Notes: generated by a model from the letters alone, not told the origin. 64,000 bases of DNA from Marinicellulosiphila megalodicopiae (GCF_045862395.1 NZ_AP023087.1:1364001-1428000), one strand, 5' to 3'. Shown: positions 46,907 through 57,673, counted from the first letter of the stretch. Numbers and translations: made by a program.

Positions 46907-48511
46907 TTATATTTCTGGTAGTAATGAATTTAGAAAAGCAATGCATTCTTTTTCATGAAGTGAAAGGTTGTTAGGTCGAGAGTTAAAAATTTTCCATAAT
47001 TGTTTTTTGTAAATATCTTCGGAAACTCCTAGTGTTGATATTGCTTGGCCAAGTATAGTTTTTCCAGGGAATATTTTAAGAGTGTCTTCAAAATCTTCAA
47101 GTGCTGAATTACAATCAGCTAATATCTTTGTGAAAATGGAATTTGGATTGAATCCCCAGTTTGATGGATCTAACTTTTTATTGAAATCATTTTCTATAGT
47201 TTCTAAATCTTTGTTAGGTTTAACAGAATTTAAAATAGGTGTTAGTTTGAATTCTACAAATTTTTTACTACGTTCAAGAACAGTTTTGTTGAAATCAATA
47301 CCAGATAATACCTTTTCTATTTTTATTTTAAATTCCTTCCACTTATTCTCTATTTCATGTGATTCATTTCCAAGTGATTCAGCAACTGCAAAAAATATTT
47401 TCTTGTGTGTTAAAATTGACTCTAATTCATGATAGGGTAAAACGTTAATATTTGAAGAGAATTTTGTAAAGTATTCATCAGGCCAATAATCTCTATCAAT
47501 AATTCCAGAGACTTTTAAGCTAGAGAAAATATTATTGTCAGTCATGGCTTCAACACATTGGATTACGCGTGAACAACTTTCAACGGGAATGACTGCAATA
47601 TCAGAATTATACCATTTAGAATAAAAGTCAATATCCATTTTGTTTGTAAGAGTGCCTTCACAAAAAAGAATTTTACTTGTTGAAATTGAAAAGGATGCGG
47701 CACCTAAAATTGTTTGAAAAATTGAATCTGGTAATATATTACTATATTCAATTATCTCTATGTCATTAGGGTTGTTTACTGCAATAAAACTTGCATTATT
47801 ACGAGTTAGTGCAAAGTGGAGGTCATGTGTAACATAAATGAATCTGCAATCTTGACGATAATTTTCTAATGTGTCCCAGATTAATCTCGCTAGTTGGGTA
47901 TGAAAGTGTATTTCAGGTTCATCAATAATTATAATGCCCTCTTCTGCAGAAATAACGCGGACTATTAAATATAATGCAGCTCTTTCTCCAGCAGATAGAC
48001 GACTTATACTGAAATTGGTTTTGGATATGTGTGCTGCATTAGCGGTAGGGTTGTTAGTGCTAAAATCAATTTTCCGTTTGGGGAATAACTCTGCCCATAT
48101 TTTTTCAACTATATCAAATCTAGTTTGAGGGGCTATTGTTTCAGGGTTTAATTTGTGATCTCTCAGAAATTTAATTGCGATATTACTTTCTTCTTCCTTG
48201 AATTTCTCGGAAAATGCTTTGAAGTCATTTGCAAGCCCCCAAGGGTGAGATTTTTGTTGATCTGTTATTTGTGAATATGATTTGGTTCGGTCGTTTGTAT
48301 AAGGGTCCATTGTGATTTTATCGGGTAAAGAGATATTTCTATGTGCACCTATATAGTCACATTTTTTTTGTTTAGATAGTTTGACTGCAAAAGTTGTTTT
48401 CCCTGAACCATTTGCTCCAATAATAACAATTGGTTTTTTTCCTTCCATAGTTTTTTGATTTACATTTACTCCATATTTATCATCAGATTTTGTATTATTT
48501 GGCTGAGTCAT
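46907..48511 (-). CDS. Fused AAA (ABC-type) ATPase-DUF4435 protein, PARIS/OLD-like defence candidate
   Basis: 534 residues. Walker A is GANGSGKT (32-39), the ABC-like signature LSAGERA is at 172, Walker B is IIIIDEPE (193-200) and the switch His is in YVTHD (229). From about 280 a Toprim-like DUF4435 segment follows: ILFCEGTLTNKMDIDFY with Glu285, then GIIDRDYWPDE with Asp339 and Asp341, then LPYHELESIL. ATPase plus DUF4435 is the AriA-AriB combination of PARIS anti-phage systems, here in one chain; OLD-family nucleases are the alternative. AAGG precedes the ATG. It is inserted downstream of purL among repeats, as accessory genes often are. Confidence 0.7.
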   Translation of the reverse strand: MTQPNNTKSDDKYGVNVNQKTMEGKKPIVIIGANGSGKTTFAVKLSKQKKCDYIGAHRNISLPDKITMDPYTNDRTKSYSQITDQQKSHPWGLANDFKAFSEKFKEEESNIAIKFLRDHKLNPETIAPQTRFDIVEKIWAELFPKRKIDFSTNNPTANAAHISKTNFSISRLSAGERAALYLIVRVISAEEGIIIIDEPEIHFHTQLARLIWDTLENYRQDCRFIYVTHDLHFALTRNNASFIAVNNPNDIEIIEYSNILPDSIFQTILGAASFSISTSKILFCEGTLTNKMDIDFYSKWYNSDIAVIPVESCSRVIQCVEAMTDNNIFSSLKVSGIIDRDYWPDEYFTKFSSNINVLPYHELESILTHKKIFFAVAESLGNESHEIENKWKEFKIKIEKVLSGIDFNKTVLERSKKFVEFKLTPILNSVKPNKDLETIENDFNKKLDPSNWGFNPNSIFTKILADCNSALEDFEDTLKIFPGKTILGQAISTLGVSEDIYKKQLWKIFNSRPNNLSLHEKECIAFLNSLLPEI

Positions 48512-48637
48512 AATTTTTTCCTTTTAACGTTGTTAAATTAATCGTTATTCAATGGCAATTTTATTTACTAGAAAAAATGTCAAGGAGTAATTTTGAAGTA
48601 CATTTTATCATTTTAAGCATACTAAATACTTTTCAAT

Positions 48638-48676
48638 AAAAAACCCCAATAAGCAAAGCCGCTTGGGGTTCTTTCT
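48638..48676 (-). terminator. Rho-independent terminator of purL
   Basis: AACCCCAA and TTGGGGTT form a perfect eight-base stem. On the minus strand it is followed by a T-rich run. It separates purL from the AAA-DUF4435 gene. Confidence 0.85.
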
Positions 48677-48742
48677 TTTTTAACTAATCAGCACAGGGAT
48701 GTGCGTCTGCGTTAGCTTTTAATTTCTTCAGGGAAGAAGAAA

Positions 48743-51700
48743 TTAAACTTGAGAGCCAACCCACTTACGCGCATTACGGAACATACGCATCCAAGATCCA
48801 TCTTCTTCCCAAGCATCTGGTGCCCATGAAGTAGTCACTGATCTGAATACACGCTCTGGATGAGGCATCATGATTGTTACACGACCTGACTCGTTAGTTA
48901 AACCTGTAATGCCGTCAGCTGATCCATTTGGATTCAACGGATAGCTTGTGGTTTTTTCGCCACGGTTATCAACAAAGTTGACAGCCACTAAACCTGAATC
49001 AATGGCTGCTTGCTGTGCTGCGTCTGATTTGAATTCTGCGCGACCTTCTCCGTGTGCTACGGCGATTGGCATTTTAGAGCCAGCCATGTCGCTGAAGAAT
49101 ACTGAAGGGCTGCTTTGTACTTCAACCATTACTGTGCGCGATTCAAATTGCTCTGATTCGTTTTTAACAAAATGTGGCCACTGTGACGTACCCGGAATGA
49201 TTTCTGCCAAGTTTGATAACATCTGACAACCGTTACATACGCCTAGTGCAAATGTGTCTTCACGCTCAAAAAACGCTTTGAATTCGCTGCGTGCTAACTC
49301 GTTAAATAAGATTGATTTTGCCCAACCTTCACCAGCGCCTAATACGTCACCGTATGAGAAACCGCCACAGGCTACTAACCCTTTAAAGCCTGCTAATGAC
49401 ACACGACCCGAAAGAATATCGCTCATGTGTACATCTACTGCGTCAAAGCCTGCTTTGTCAAAGGCTGCTGCCATTTCGATTTGGCCGTTGACACCTTGCT
49501 CACGTACGATGGCAATTTTTGGTGGTTGCTCGCAATCTTCATTAATGTCAAAACAGATGTCTTCGTTTACGTCATAGGTTAAATCAGCAAACAAACCTGG
49601 GTTGGATGCGTCTAGGTGTAAATCAAATTCTTGTTTTGCGCATTCTGGGTTGTCACGACGTGCTTGCATTTGGTAGCTGGTTTCTGACCAGAAACGTAAA
49701 TACTGTGTACGCATGTTGGCTAGCACTTCTACTACACCAAAGTTAAAGCGAACATGGTCGTCTTGGTTTAATGTACCTATAACGTGTGTGCAATCGCCTA
49801 AGCCTGCGCCTTCAAATTGGTACAATACTTCTTCAAGTTCGTTGTTATTTACTTGAATCACCGCACCTAATTCTTCGTTGAACAATACGTCTAAGCATTG
49901 GTCCTCGAAGTCAGTTAATGTTTCTAACTGAATGTCGACACCCACGCGACCTGCAAATGACATTTCACAGATAGTGGCAAATAAACCGCCATCAGAACGG
50001 TCATGGTAAGAGATGATTTTGTCATCGCCATTTAAGCCTTGGATCACAGCAAAGAAGGCTTTTAAGTCTTCTGCGTCATCTAAATCAGCGGGCGTGCTGC
50101 CGATTTGGTTAAATACTTGAGTTAGGGCAGTGGCACCTAAACGGTTTTGGCCACGACCTAAATCAATTAATACTAACGACGTCTCACCTTGGTCAGAGCG
50201 TAACTCTGGTGTGATGGTTTTACGTACGTCGGTGACTGGTGCAAAACCGGTTATGATTAATGAAAGCGGAGAGGTGACTGATTTTTCAGCGCCGTCTTCG
50301 TCCCATTTAGTACGCATGCTCATTGAGTCTTTGCCTACTGGAATAGTCACGTCTAGCTCTGGGCATAATTCCATGCCGACTGCTTTAACGGTTTCAAACA
50401 ATGCTTGGTCTTCGCCAGGGTGACCGGCAGCTGCCATCCAGTTTGCTGATAATTTAATATCGGCTAATTTTTCAATTTTAGATGACGCTAAGTTGGTGAT
50501 GGCTTCGCCTACTGCTAAGCGACCACTTGCTGGTGCATTCAAAATAGCCACTGGCGTACGTTCGCCCATAGCCATTGCTTCGCCTGTGTAACCTTCATAG
50601 CCTGAACAGGTTACCGCAGCGTTAGCTACTGGAATCTGCCAAGGGCCAACCATTTGGTCACGGTTAACTTGACCGGTAATCGAGCGATCACCAATGGTGA
50701 TTAAGAACGACTTACTGGCAACAGCAGGTAATTTTAATACGCGTTCTGCGGCAGTCATTAGGTCGATATTTTTACGAATGAATTCGCGTTTTTTGTAATC
50801 GGTTGTGTCAAAGCTGCGTGACATTTTTGGTGGTTTGCCAAGTAATACGTCAAGGGGCATATCCACTGGGTTGTTACCAAAATGCGAGTCACTTACGGTT
50901 AAGTGTTTCTCTTTTACTGCTTCGCCAATCACGGCAAACGGACAACGCTCACGTTCACAGATTGCTGTGAATTCTGCTAGCTTGTCTGGAGTAATGGCTA
51001 ATACATAACGCTCTTGAGATTCGTTACACCAAATAGCCAATGGCGACATACCCGGCTCGTCGTTTGGAATGTTACGGATTTCAAAACGACCGCCTAAGCC
51101 GCCGTCGTTTACTAATTCTGGGAATGCGTTAGACAAACCACCTGCGCCCACGTCATGAATAAACGCGATAGGGTTGGTCTCGCCTTTTTGCCAACAACGG
51201 TCAATCACTTCTTGGCAACGACGTTCCATTTCTGGGTTGTCACGCTGAACCGACGCAAAATCTAAATCTTCGTTGCCGTCTTTTGAATCCATTGAAGATG
51301 CTGCACCGCCACCTAGGCCGATTTGCATTGCTGGGCCACCCAGTACAATAAGCTGAGAGCCTACGGGTACTTCGTCCCATGCTTTATCAACATGATCGGT
51401 TTTGATGTTGCCGTAACCACCTGCGATCATAATTGGCTTGTGGTAACCACGTACTTCCATACCGTTTACTGTGTCGACTGTTTGCTCATAAGTACGGAAA
51501 TAACCGTTAATAGCAGGACGACCAAATTCGTTGTTAAACGCAGCGCCACCTAGTGGGCCTTCAATCATGATGTCAAAAGCAGACACAATACGTGTTGGCT
51601 TGCCGTATTTAGATTCCCATGGTTGTTCGAACCCAGGAATGTTTAAATCCGAAACCGTAAAACCGTTTAAACCTGCTTTGGGTTTACCGCCAGTACCGGT

Positions 51701-52663
51701 TGCGCCTTCGTCACGAATCTCGCCACCAGAACCCGTCGCCGCACCAGCAAAAGGGGCAATAGCCGTTGGGTGATTGTGTGTCTCAACTTTCATTAAGATT
51801 TCTACGCTTTCAAAGTTATAACCGTATTGATGGTCTTCGCCTTGAGGATAAAAACGCGATGTTTCAGAACCACGAATAACCGCAGCGTTATCTTTATAAG
51901 CCGACAGAATATCTTCTGAATAGTTTTTGTAAGTGTTTTTGATCATTTTGAATAATGAATGATCCTGTGCAACGCCGTCTACTGTCCAGTCTGCGTTGAA
52001 AATCTTATGACGACAATGCTCAGAGTTGGCTTGAGCAAACATCATTAATTCGATGTCGTTAGGGTTACGCTCTAATTTGATGAAGCTTTCTACAAGGTAG
52101 TCCATTTCGTCATCAGCTAGGGCTAAACCTAAGTTACGGTTAGCTTCTTCTAATGCAGGTTTGCCTGCATTTAAAATATCAACGCTGGCAACTTTGGCAG
52201 GCGTTGCTTGCACAAACAACTGGCTCATTGAGCTTTCATCAGTTGTGATGGTTTGCGTCATACGGTCGTGTAGAAACGATTTCAAAATTTTTGTTTGCTC
52301 AGCATCTAATGCTTGGCTGGCATGAACCGTATATTTAACCGCACGTTCTAAACGTTTGATTTGGGTTAAACCACAGTTGTGCGCGATGTTGGTCGCTTTA
52401 CTTGCCCAAGGCGAGATCGTGCCTAAACGAGGCGTGACATAAAATACATCGCCTTCAATTACTTCGCTTGATTGCTTTGGTCCGTAAGTCAGAATCTTTT
52501 CTAATACTTGTGTTTGCTCGTCATTCAAGCTTTCGGTGGTGTCTGCTAAGTGTAAAAATTCAGCATACACTGCCTGTACACTTGGTAATTGAGTTTGAAT
52601 TTGAGTCAGTAAACGTTGACGACGAAAAGTTGATAGAGCCGGTGCTCCACGCAATTCAAGCAT
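48743..52663 (-). CDS. purL: Phosphoribosylformylglycinamidine synthase
   Basis: The 1306-residue long-form PurL of gammaproteobacteria, converting FGAR to FGAM in purine synthesis. It begins MLELRGAPALSTFRRQRLL as in E. coli PurL. It has HSEHCRHKIFNADW, the metal and ATP region KVETHNHPTAIAPF, and AIRS-like halves. The glutaminase domain at the C-terminus has GFSYGDVLGAG, the nucleophile in LGVCNGCQML, and HPERVF. The frame is complete. It is the core gene at the edge of the accessory zone, and mltF lies beyond two inserted genes, close to the E. coli order. Confidence 0.98.
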   Translation of the reverse strand: MLELRGAPALSTFRRQRLLTQIQTQLPSVQAVYAEFLHLADTTESLNDEQTQVLEKILTYGPKQSSEVIEGDVFYVTPRLGTISPWASKATNIAHNCGLTQIKRLERAVKYTVHASQALDAEQTKILKSFLHDRMTQTITTDESSMSQLFVQATPAKVASVDILNAGKPALEEANRNLGLALADDEMDYLVESFIKLERNPNDIELMMFAQANSEHCRHKIFNADWTVDGVAQDHSLFKMIKNTYKNYSEDILSAYKDNAAVIRGSETSRFYPQGEDHQYGYNFESVEILMKVETHNHPTAIAPFAGAATGSGGEIRDEGATGTGGKPKAGLNGFTVSDLNIPGFEQPWESKYGKPTRIVSAFDIMIEGPLGGAAFNNEFGRPAINGYFRTYEQTVDTVNGMEVRGYHKPIMIAGGYGNIKTDHVDKAWDEVPVGSQLIVLGGPAMQIGLGGGAASSMDSKDGNEDLDFASVQRDNPEMERRCQEVIDRCWQKGETNPIAFIHDVGAGGLSNAFPELVNDGGLGGRFEIRNIPNDEPGMSPLAIWCNESQERYVLAITPDKLAEFTAICERERCPFAVIGEAVKEKHLTVSDSHFGNNPVDMPLDVLLGKPPKMSRSFDTTDYKKREFIRKNIDLMTAAERVLKLPAVASKSFLITIGDRSITGQVNRDQMVGPWQIPVANAAVTCSGYEGYTGEAMAMGERTPVAILNAPASGRLAVGEAITNLASSKIEKLADIKLSANWMAAAGHPGEDQALFETVKAVGMELCPELDVTIPVGKDSMSMRTKWDEDGAEKSVTSPLSLIITGFAPVTDVRKTITPELRSDQGETSLVLIDLGRGQNRLGATALTQVFNQIGSTPADLDDAEDLKAFFAVIQGLNGDDKIISYHDRSDGGLFATICEMSFAGRVGVDIQLETLTDFEDQCLDVLFNEELGAVIQVNNNELEEVLYQFEGAGLGDCTHVIGTLNQDDHVRFNFGVVEVLANMRTQYLRFWSETSYQMQARRDNPECAKQEFDLHLDASNPGLFADLTYDVNEDICFDINEDCEQPPKIAIVREQGVNGQIEMAAAFDKAGFDAVDVHMSDILSGRVSLAGFKGLVACGGFSYGDVLGAGEGWAKSILFNELARSEFKAFFEREDTFALGVCNGCQMLSNLAEIIPGTSQWPHFVKNESEQFESRTVMVEVQSSPSVFFSDMAGSKMPIAVAHGEGRAEFKSDAAQQAAIDSGLVAVNFVDNRGEKTTSYPLNPNGSADGITGLTNESGRVTIMMPHPERVFRSVTTSWAPDAWEEDGSWMRMFRNARKWVGSQV

Positions 52664-53151
52664 GTTAGATACGCCTTAAGATAGTTGGCCAAAAGTTGTT
52701 GATAGAAGGCTAAGAGTCAATGAAATCAGAGCCTAAAAATTTGCGCGCTATTCTACCTGATATTTAGAACAAAAGCAGTAGGGCAGTTGGGTTGATTACG
52801 AACTGTTACCAAGAGTGTATTTTACGAAGAAAAGACGGATATAACACTGGGGTAAAGGTGGTTTTGTCTCAATAGTTTGAAGGGTAAAAAATGATGGGCA
52901 AGAATTGATTTGGTTTCAGTGGCTGTTTTGATTTAGTTTCAGTGGTAGTCGATTCATAGCAAAGAAAGTGAAAGGTTTTCAAATGATTGACTTTTCATTG
53001 ATGAGTTTACAACAAAAAAGCAATAAATTTAACAGGGTTCATATTTTACATTCTTAGATCAATATGCGTAAATGAGCAAAACGGTTTAAGTGGATGTGAG
53101 GATGTGCATTCGTTTAATACAATGGAATTATTAAATTAACCTGGTTAAATT
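52664..53151. other. Divergent intergenic region
   Basis: About 490 bases between purL and the diguanylate cyclase gene, presumably with both promoters. A short imperfect tandem repeat (TTGATTTGGTTTCAGTGG-like, about 52908-52945) and a TTAACCTGGTTAA palindrome just before 53152 are the only structures noted. Confidence 0.55.
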
Positions 53152-54489
53152 ATGCGTCAATTTATTAAAAGCACAGAATTAAAGTCAATTTCAATTTGGA
53201 TGATTAGCACTTCAATTTTATCTGTAGTTGCGTTGTTTTGTTACACCTTAATCCCAAATAAAGTATTAGAACTTGTTCCTATTAACCCTGAAGGAAATAT
53301 CCTGTTTTATGATGGGTTATCAAATGGAACAACCACTGGTAAGTGGATAGATAAATCCAGTAATAGTTTTGAATGTATTGTCACAAAAGGCATTCAGTGG
53401 AATTATTGTGGTTATCAATTTGATGTGGCAGATTTTTTTATGCCTGTGGATCTATCTCAATATAATATTTTAAAAACTAAAATTAATTATTCGGGAACCC
53501 AGCTTAATAAAGCGGTACGTTTAACGTTTCGTTCAGTTGAACCGTCAATCTCAAAGCCAAATATTATTAGTTCATTTAAACATATGAACGTTGAATTAGA
53601 AAAAAATGAATTAAAACATGAGGTGGTGTTAACTAAGCAAGAATGGTCCATTTCTCGTTATTGGGTGGACAAAAATACAGTACCAAGAAGTAAGCATAAT
53701 CTAGATTTTAGTAGAATTATTCAATTATCAGTCGATTTAACGCAACCGATCGAACTGGGTCATCACATGATTTCTGTGGAATACCTTACCTTAGAAGGCG
53801 CATGGATTTTAAAAGAAACTTGGTATTTAGTGATCATCATTCTTTGGATGGGAATTAATTTTTTTATTATTTCTCATCGAGTCGTAAAGTTAGATTACCG
53901 TGTTCATAAAGATATTGAGCAAATCACAGCATTGTCGGGTTATACCAATATCTTAAAAAATCAGTCTGAGAAATATAAGGCATTATCAGCAACTGATAGT
54001 TTGACCGGCGCTTTAAATCGATACGGGTTAAATAATTTCGTGACCGATCTATTTCCTAATAAAATTTTGACAGGCGAAGTGTCAATTTTGATATTAGATT
54101 TAGATCATTTTAAAAGCATTAACGATTCTTATGGTCATAACATTGGTGATGTAGTGCTGAAAAAAATATCTAAAGTGATTATTAGTATCATCCGTTCAAG
54201 TGATGGTTTTTGCCGTTGGGGCGGTGAAGAATTTATAATGTTTTGTCCAAATACTGATGAAAGCGAGGCAACAAAAATAGCTCATAAAATTCGTAAATCC
54301 ATCAGTGATTTGATATTTTACACGGATAATAGAGTTGATTTTAATGTAACTGTCAGCATCGGTGTTGCTCAAGCGTATTTAAATGAACATTTTGATGAAT
54401 TATTTAAACGTGTCGATAAAGCGCTATATGTAGCCAAGCATTCTGGCAGAAACCGAGTTGATCAGGCTGAGTCTGAAGAGGTTTATTAA
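53152..54489 (+). CDS. Membrane diguanylate cyclase with periplasmic sensor
   Basis: 445 residues. A first membrane helix (about 14-34) and a second (about 222-242) flank a periplasmic region with a carbohydrate-binding-like beta-sandwich feel (GNILFYDGLSNGTTTGKW). After a short linker the GGDEF domain begins (ATDSLTGALNRYGL, ILDLDHFKSINDSYGHNIGD). The active-site signature is GGEEF at 357-361, so it should make cyclic di-GMP. An RxxD inhibitory site (R348-D351) lies five residues before it, so product inhibition is expected. It may sense a periplasmic ligand; the ligand is unknown. Confidence 0.9.
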   Translation: MRQFIKSTELKSISIWMISTSILSVVALFCYTLIPNKVLELVPINPEGNILFYDGLSNGTTTGKWIDKSSNSFECIVTKGIQWNYCGYQFDVADFFMPVDLSQYNILKTKINYSGTQLNKAVRLTFRSVEPSISKPNIISSFKHMNVELEKNELKHEVVLTKQEWSISRYWVDKNTVPRSKHNLDFSRIIQLSVDLTQPIELGHHMISVEYLTLEGAWILKETWYLVIIILWMGINFFIISHRVVKLDYRVHKDIEQITALSGYTNILKNQSEKYKALSATDSLTGALNRYGLNNFVTDLFPNKILTGEVSILILDLDHFKSINDSYGHNIGDVVLKKISKVIISIIRSSDGFCRWGGEEFIMFCPNTDESEATKIAHKIRKSISDLIFYTDNRVDFNVTVSIGVAQAYLNEHFDELFKRVDKALYVAKHSGRNRVDQAESEEVY

Positions 54490-54537
54490 GCCTCAATTCT
54501 AAATTCTAGATTAAATTTTTTGTAAACGGGTGCACTA

Positions 54538-55968
54538 ATGAATGAGTTTGATAATAAACCAATAGGTGACACTCAATCCCTTACTCAATCCCTTACTCAA
54601 TCCTTTACTCAACCCCTTTCTGAATCCCATTCCCACGAAAATACAGCGATAAATGGGCCCATTTTTTCTACTTTTCTTAAATTTTTAATACCTTCTTTAG
54701 TTGGCATTATTGCAATGTCAACTGCAGCAATTGTCGATGCGATATTTATTGGCAATTATGTAGGGGCTCAGGCATTAGCCGCTGTCAATTTAATTATGCC
54801 GTTTATGTCGCTGTTATTTGGTATAGGCCTGACTTTGTCAATTGGTGGTTCAGTACGTGCAGGTAAGTATATAGGTGAAAATAATAATCGTGCTGCCAGT
54901 GCTATTTTTAGTAAAACCTTAATTGTCATGAGTGCACTGGCTATTTTAATTTGCGTAACAGGGTTTGTTTGGCATGAATCTTTGTTTAAATCCTTTGGTG
55001 CAAATGAAATTGTATTACCATTAATGGCTGAGTATTTTTTGCCGTTACTGCCATTTTTAGTGGCACAAATTATTACCATTGTGTTGTATTTTTTTGTAAG
55101 AATAGATGGACATCCAAACTTGGCAGCTACTGCATTGGCATTAGGCAGTGTTCTTAATATTGCATTGGATTATCTTTTTATTGTGGAATTTGGCTGGGGC
55201 TTAAAGGGGGCTGCTTTAGCAACAGGATTAGCTCAGTTGATACCCATGCTGATATTAATGAGCTATTTTTTAGATAAAAATCGAAAACTAATGCTTTCAT
55301 TTAAGCAAACTAAATGGTTTGAAGTGTTCAGCGCTTTATATAACGGATTGTCTGAGTTTGTTAGTGAAATTTCAGCAGGGGTGATTGCATTTATTTTAAA
55401 TTGGTTATTAATAACCTCTGTAGGGGTCGAGGGGGTTGCAGCCATTACGGTTGTAAATTATTTGATCATGGTTGGATTTATGATGTTTTTTTCAGTTGGG
55501 GATGCTTGTCAGGTCATCATCAGTCAGAATTTTGGTGCTAAAAAAATAAAACGAATTGAGCACTTTTTGCGGTTGGCGTTTATCATAACTGCCCTGGTAA
55601 GTGTTATGTGTATTGTCCCATTGTTAGTATTTACTGAAGTTTTGATTGCGGTGTTTCTAGAGCAAACAGCCCTTGAAACTATGATTTTAGCCAAACAATA
55701 TGTTGAAATTATTTGGATACTGTTCTTGTTTGTTGGATTTAATATGGTGATCAGTGCTTATTTAACTGCTGTGCATTTGCCTGCTCAATCAGCCTTTGTT
55801 GCTATATTTAGAGCGTTAATTTTACCTGGTGTGTTATTACTTGTGTTGTTTTTATTCATAGAGGATGTGCATTTTTTATGGGCATTGCCATTGGCTGAGA
55901 TATTGAGTTTTGCGCTTGCGTTAGGGTTGTTTGTTAACCATCAACCTAAAAAACGAATCAGTCAATGA
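54538..55968 (+). CDS. MATE-family efflux transporter
   Basis: 476 residues with about twelve membrane helices in two repeats, for example LVGIIAMSTAAIVDAIFIGNYVGAQALAAVNLIMP and FSALYNGLSEFVSEISAGVIAF. These are typical of MATE Na+ or H+ drug antiporters. The N-terminal tail is unusual: a Thr-Gln-Ser-Leu repeat (TQSLTQSLTQSFTQ) from 15-base DNA repeats, similar in spirit to the linkers elsewhere. It follows the cyclase gene by 48 bases. Confidence 0.9.
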   Translation: MNEFDNKPIGDTQSLTQSLTQSFTQPLSESHSHENTAINGPIFSTFLKFLIPSLVGIIAMSTAAIVDAIFIGNYVGAQALAAVNLIMPFMSLLFGIGLTLSIGGSVRAGKYIGENNNRAASAIFSKTLIVMSALAILICVTGFVWHESLFKSFGANEIVLPLMAEYFLPLLPFLVAQIITIVLYFFVRIDGHPNLAATALALGSVLNIALDYLFIVEFGWGLKGAALATGLAQLIPMLILMSYFLDKNRKLMLSFKQTKWFEVFSALYNGLSEFVSEISAGVIAFILNWLLITSVGVEGVAAITVVNYLIMVGFMMFFSVGDACQVIISQNFGAKKIKRIEHFLRLAFIITALVSVMCIVPLLVFTEVLIAVFLEQTALETMILAKQYVEIIWILFLFVGFNMVISAYLTAVHLPAQSAFVAIFRALILPGVLLLVLFLFIEDVHFLWALPLAEILSFALALGLFVNHQPKKRISQ

Positions 55969-56087
55969 CTGAGGCTGCAAATCTGAATGTTTAGGTCGAT
56001 TGTCATAACCTGATCGTTAAGAGAACAAATCATTGCAAATCAAATAGGTGCAATTACAATACAAACACTCAATTAAAAATCAATTTT

Positions 56088-57578
56088 ATGATCTTTAAAC
56101 ACTACGCCATACAGCAATTATCTATATTCCTTTTTGGGGTAGCATTGTTGTTGGGGGTGCTTTACCTGGGTTATGAAAAGCGAAATCATTTAAATGAGGT
56201 TACTGCAAGGCAAACATTGCGCATTGCTGTAGTGGTTAACCCTTCTGTTTATTGGCCTGAAAGCACTGGCACAAAAGGTTTTGAGTTCGATTTAGTTGAG
56301 CGTTTTGCGAAGTCTAAAGGTCTAAAAACTCACTATCAAGTGGTCGATACTCGAGAACAGTTATTACGCGCAATTAATTTAGATACCGCCGACATTGCTA
56401 TGAGTGGGCATACGGTGATGTTTAATCAAAAAAAACCTATAGGTTATGCTTCTTATCTTGATAAAAATCATTTAGATCGATCCCAAACAACGCTGCCTAT
56501 TTTTCCAGCAATTGCTCAAGTGTTATATCACTCCACCTATTTACCTCAAGGCTCAGAAATCAACAATATAGAACAGCTTCAAGGTTTAAATATTACCGTT
56601 GCAAAGGGCTCCCCCTATTCAAAATTAGTAGAAGTATGGAAACAACAATGGCCTGAAATTAAATGGCATGAGCTTGAAGGTCATAGTATTGATCTTATGA
56701 AATTATTGGATGAAGGGTTAACGGATATTGTGATATTACCTTCTACTGAAGTGCGTATAAATGAAGTGTATTTTCCTGATTTAGATATTGCATTTGATGC
56801 CACCGATGAGCTCCCAATTGTGTGGGAATTAGGCATCGATCGAGATTCGTCATTGCGCATCAGCATAAATAATTTTATTTTAGAGATGAAAAATAGCGGT
56901 GAATTAAATGTCATGATTGAACGTTATTTTGGACACTTAGATCAAGGGCCATATTATGTAAATCCTGTTCGATTTGAAAAACTTATTAAATCACGTCTAA
57001 CCCAGTATCTTCCTTTATTTCAAAAATCAGCTGCAGATAATGGCTTAGACTGGCGTTTGTTAGCGGCGATCAGTCACCAAGAATCCCATTGGCGCACCAA
57101 TGCTATTTCACCAACAGGGGTGCGTGGTTTAATGATGCTCACAAGAGCCACCGCTAAAGATATGGGGTTTGATAATCGTATTAAACCTGAAAACAGTATT
57201 GAAGGAGGCGCTCGTTATTTGAAGTCCCTTAAACGACGGTTATCAGATGAAATAGTAGAACCTGATCGTACTTGGTTTACCTTGGCATCGTATAATGTTG
57301 GAATGGGCCATGTAAATGATGCACGAAAAATTTGCGAAGCGTTAGAAAAGAACCCTAATAGTTGGTTAGATGTGATGGAGTGTTTGCCGCTGTTAAGTGA
57401 TCCAAAATGGTATAAAGATACAACCTATGGAAAAGCAAGAGGAAATGAGCCAGTCACCTATGTGCAAAATATTAGACAGTATTACGATTTACTTAAATGG
57501 CATTTTGGTGAAGAGCTAGAAATAGAAAGTAATATCAGTAAACCTCAAATAGAAATTTCAGTGCCTTCGGGGTTGTGA
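56088..57578 (+). CDS. mltF: Membrane-bound lytic murein transglycosylase F
   Basis: 496 residues. An N-terminal membrane anchor (about 10-28) is followed by a periplasmic solute-binding-like domain (TLRIAVVVNPSVYWPES..GFEFDLVERFAKSKGL). The lytic transglycosylase domain has catalytic Glu332 in AISHQESHW, then SPTGVRGLMMLT and SIEGGARYLKSL. This two-domain layout defines MltF, which cuts peptidoglycan glycan strands. The position near purL matches the E. coli neighbourhood. Confidence 0.95.
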   Translation: MIFKHYAIQQLSIFLFGVALLLGVLYLGYEKRNHLNEVTARQTLRIAVVVNPSVYWPESTGTKGFEFDLVERFAKSKGLKTHYQVVDTREQLLRAINLDTADIAMSGHTVMFNQKKPIGYASYLDKNHLDRSQTTLPIFPAIAQVLYHSTYLPQGSEINNIEQLQGLNITVAKGSPYSKLVEVWKQQWPEIKWHELEGHSIDLMKLLDEGLTDIVILPSTEVRINEVYFPDLDIAFDATDELPIVWELGIDRDSSLRISINNFILEMKNSGELNVMIERYFGHLDQGPYYVNPVRFEKLIKSRLTQYLPLFQKSAADNGLDWRLLAAISHQESHWRTNAISPTGVRGLMMLTRATAKDMGFDNRIKPENSIEGGARYLKSLKRRLSDEIVEPDRTWFTLASYNVGMGHVNDARKICEALEKNPNSWLDVMECLPLLSDPKWYKDTTYGKARGNEPVTYVQNIRQYYDLLKWHFGEELEIESNISKPQIEISVPSGL

Positions 57579-57673
57579 TTTTTCAGTTTGAAATCCTTGA
57601 CTTAAAAATAGTAAACATCAGCAATCCCTTGCGCAATGTTCCAAAAATTTTATCACTTTTCACATACTACTTA

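Noticed and set aside
48948..52668. Plus-strand ORFs across the purL region
   Set aside because: All are antisense to an intact, highly conserved PurL and have no recognisable motif.
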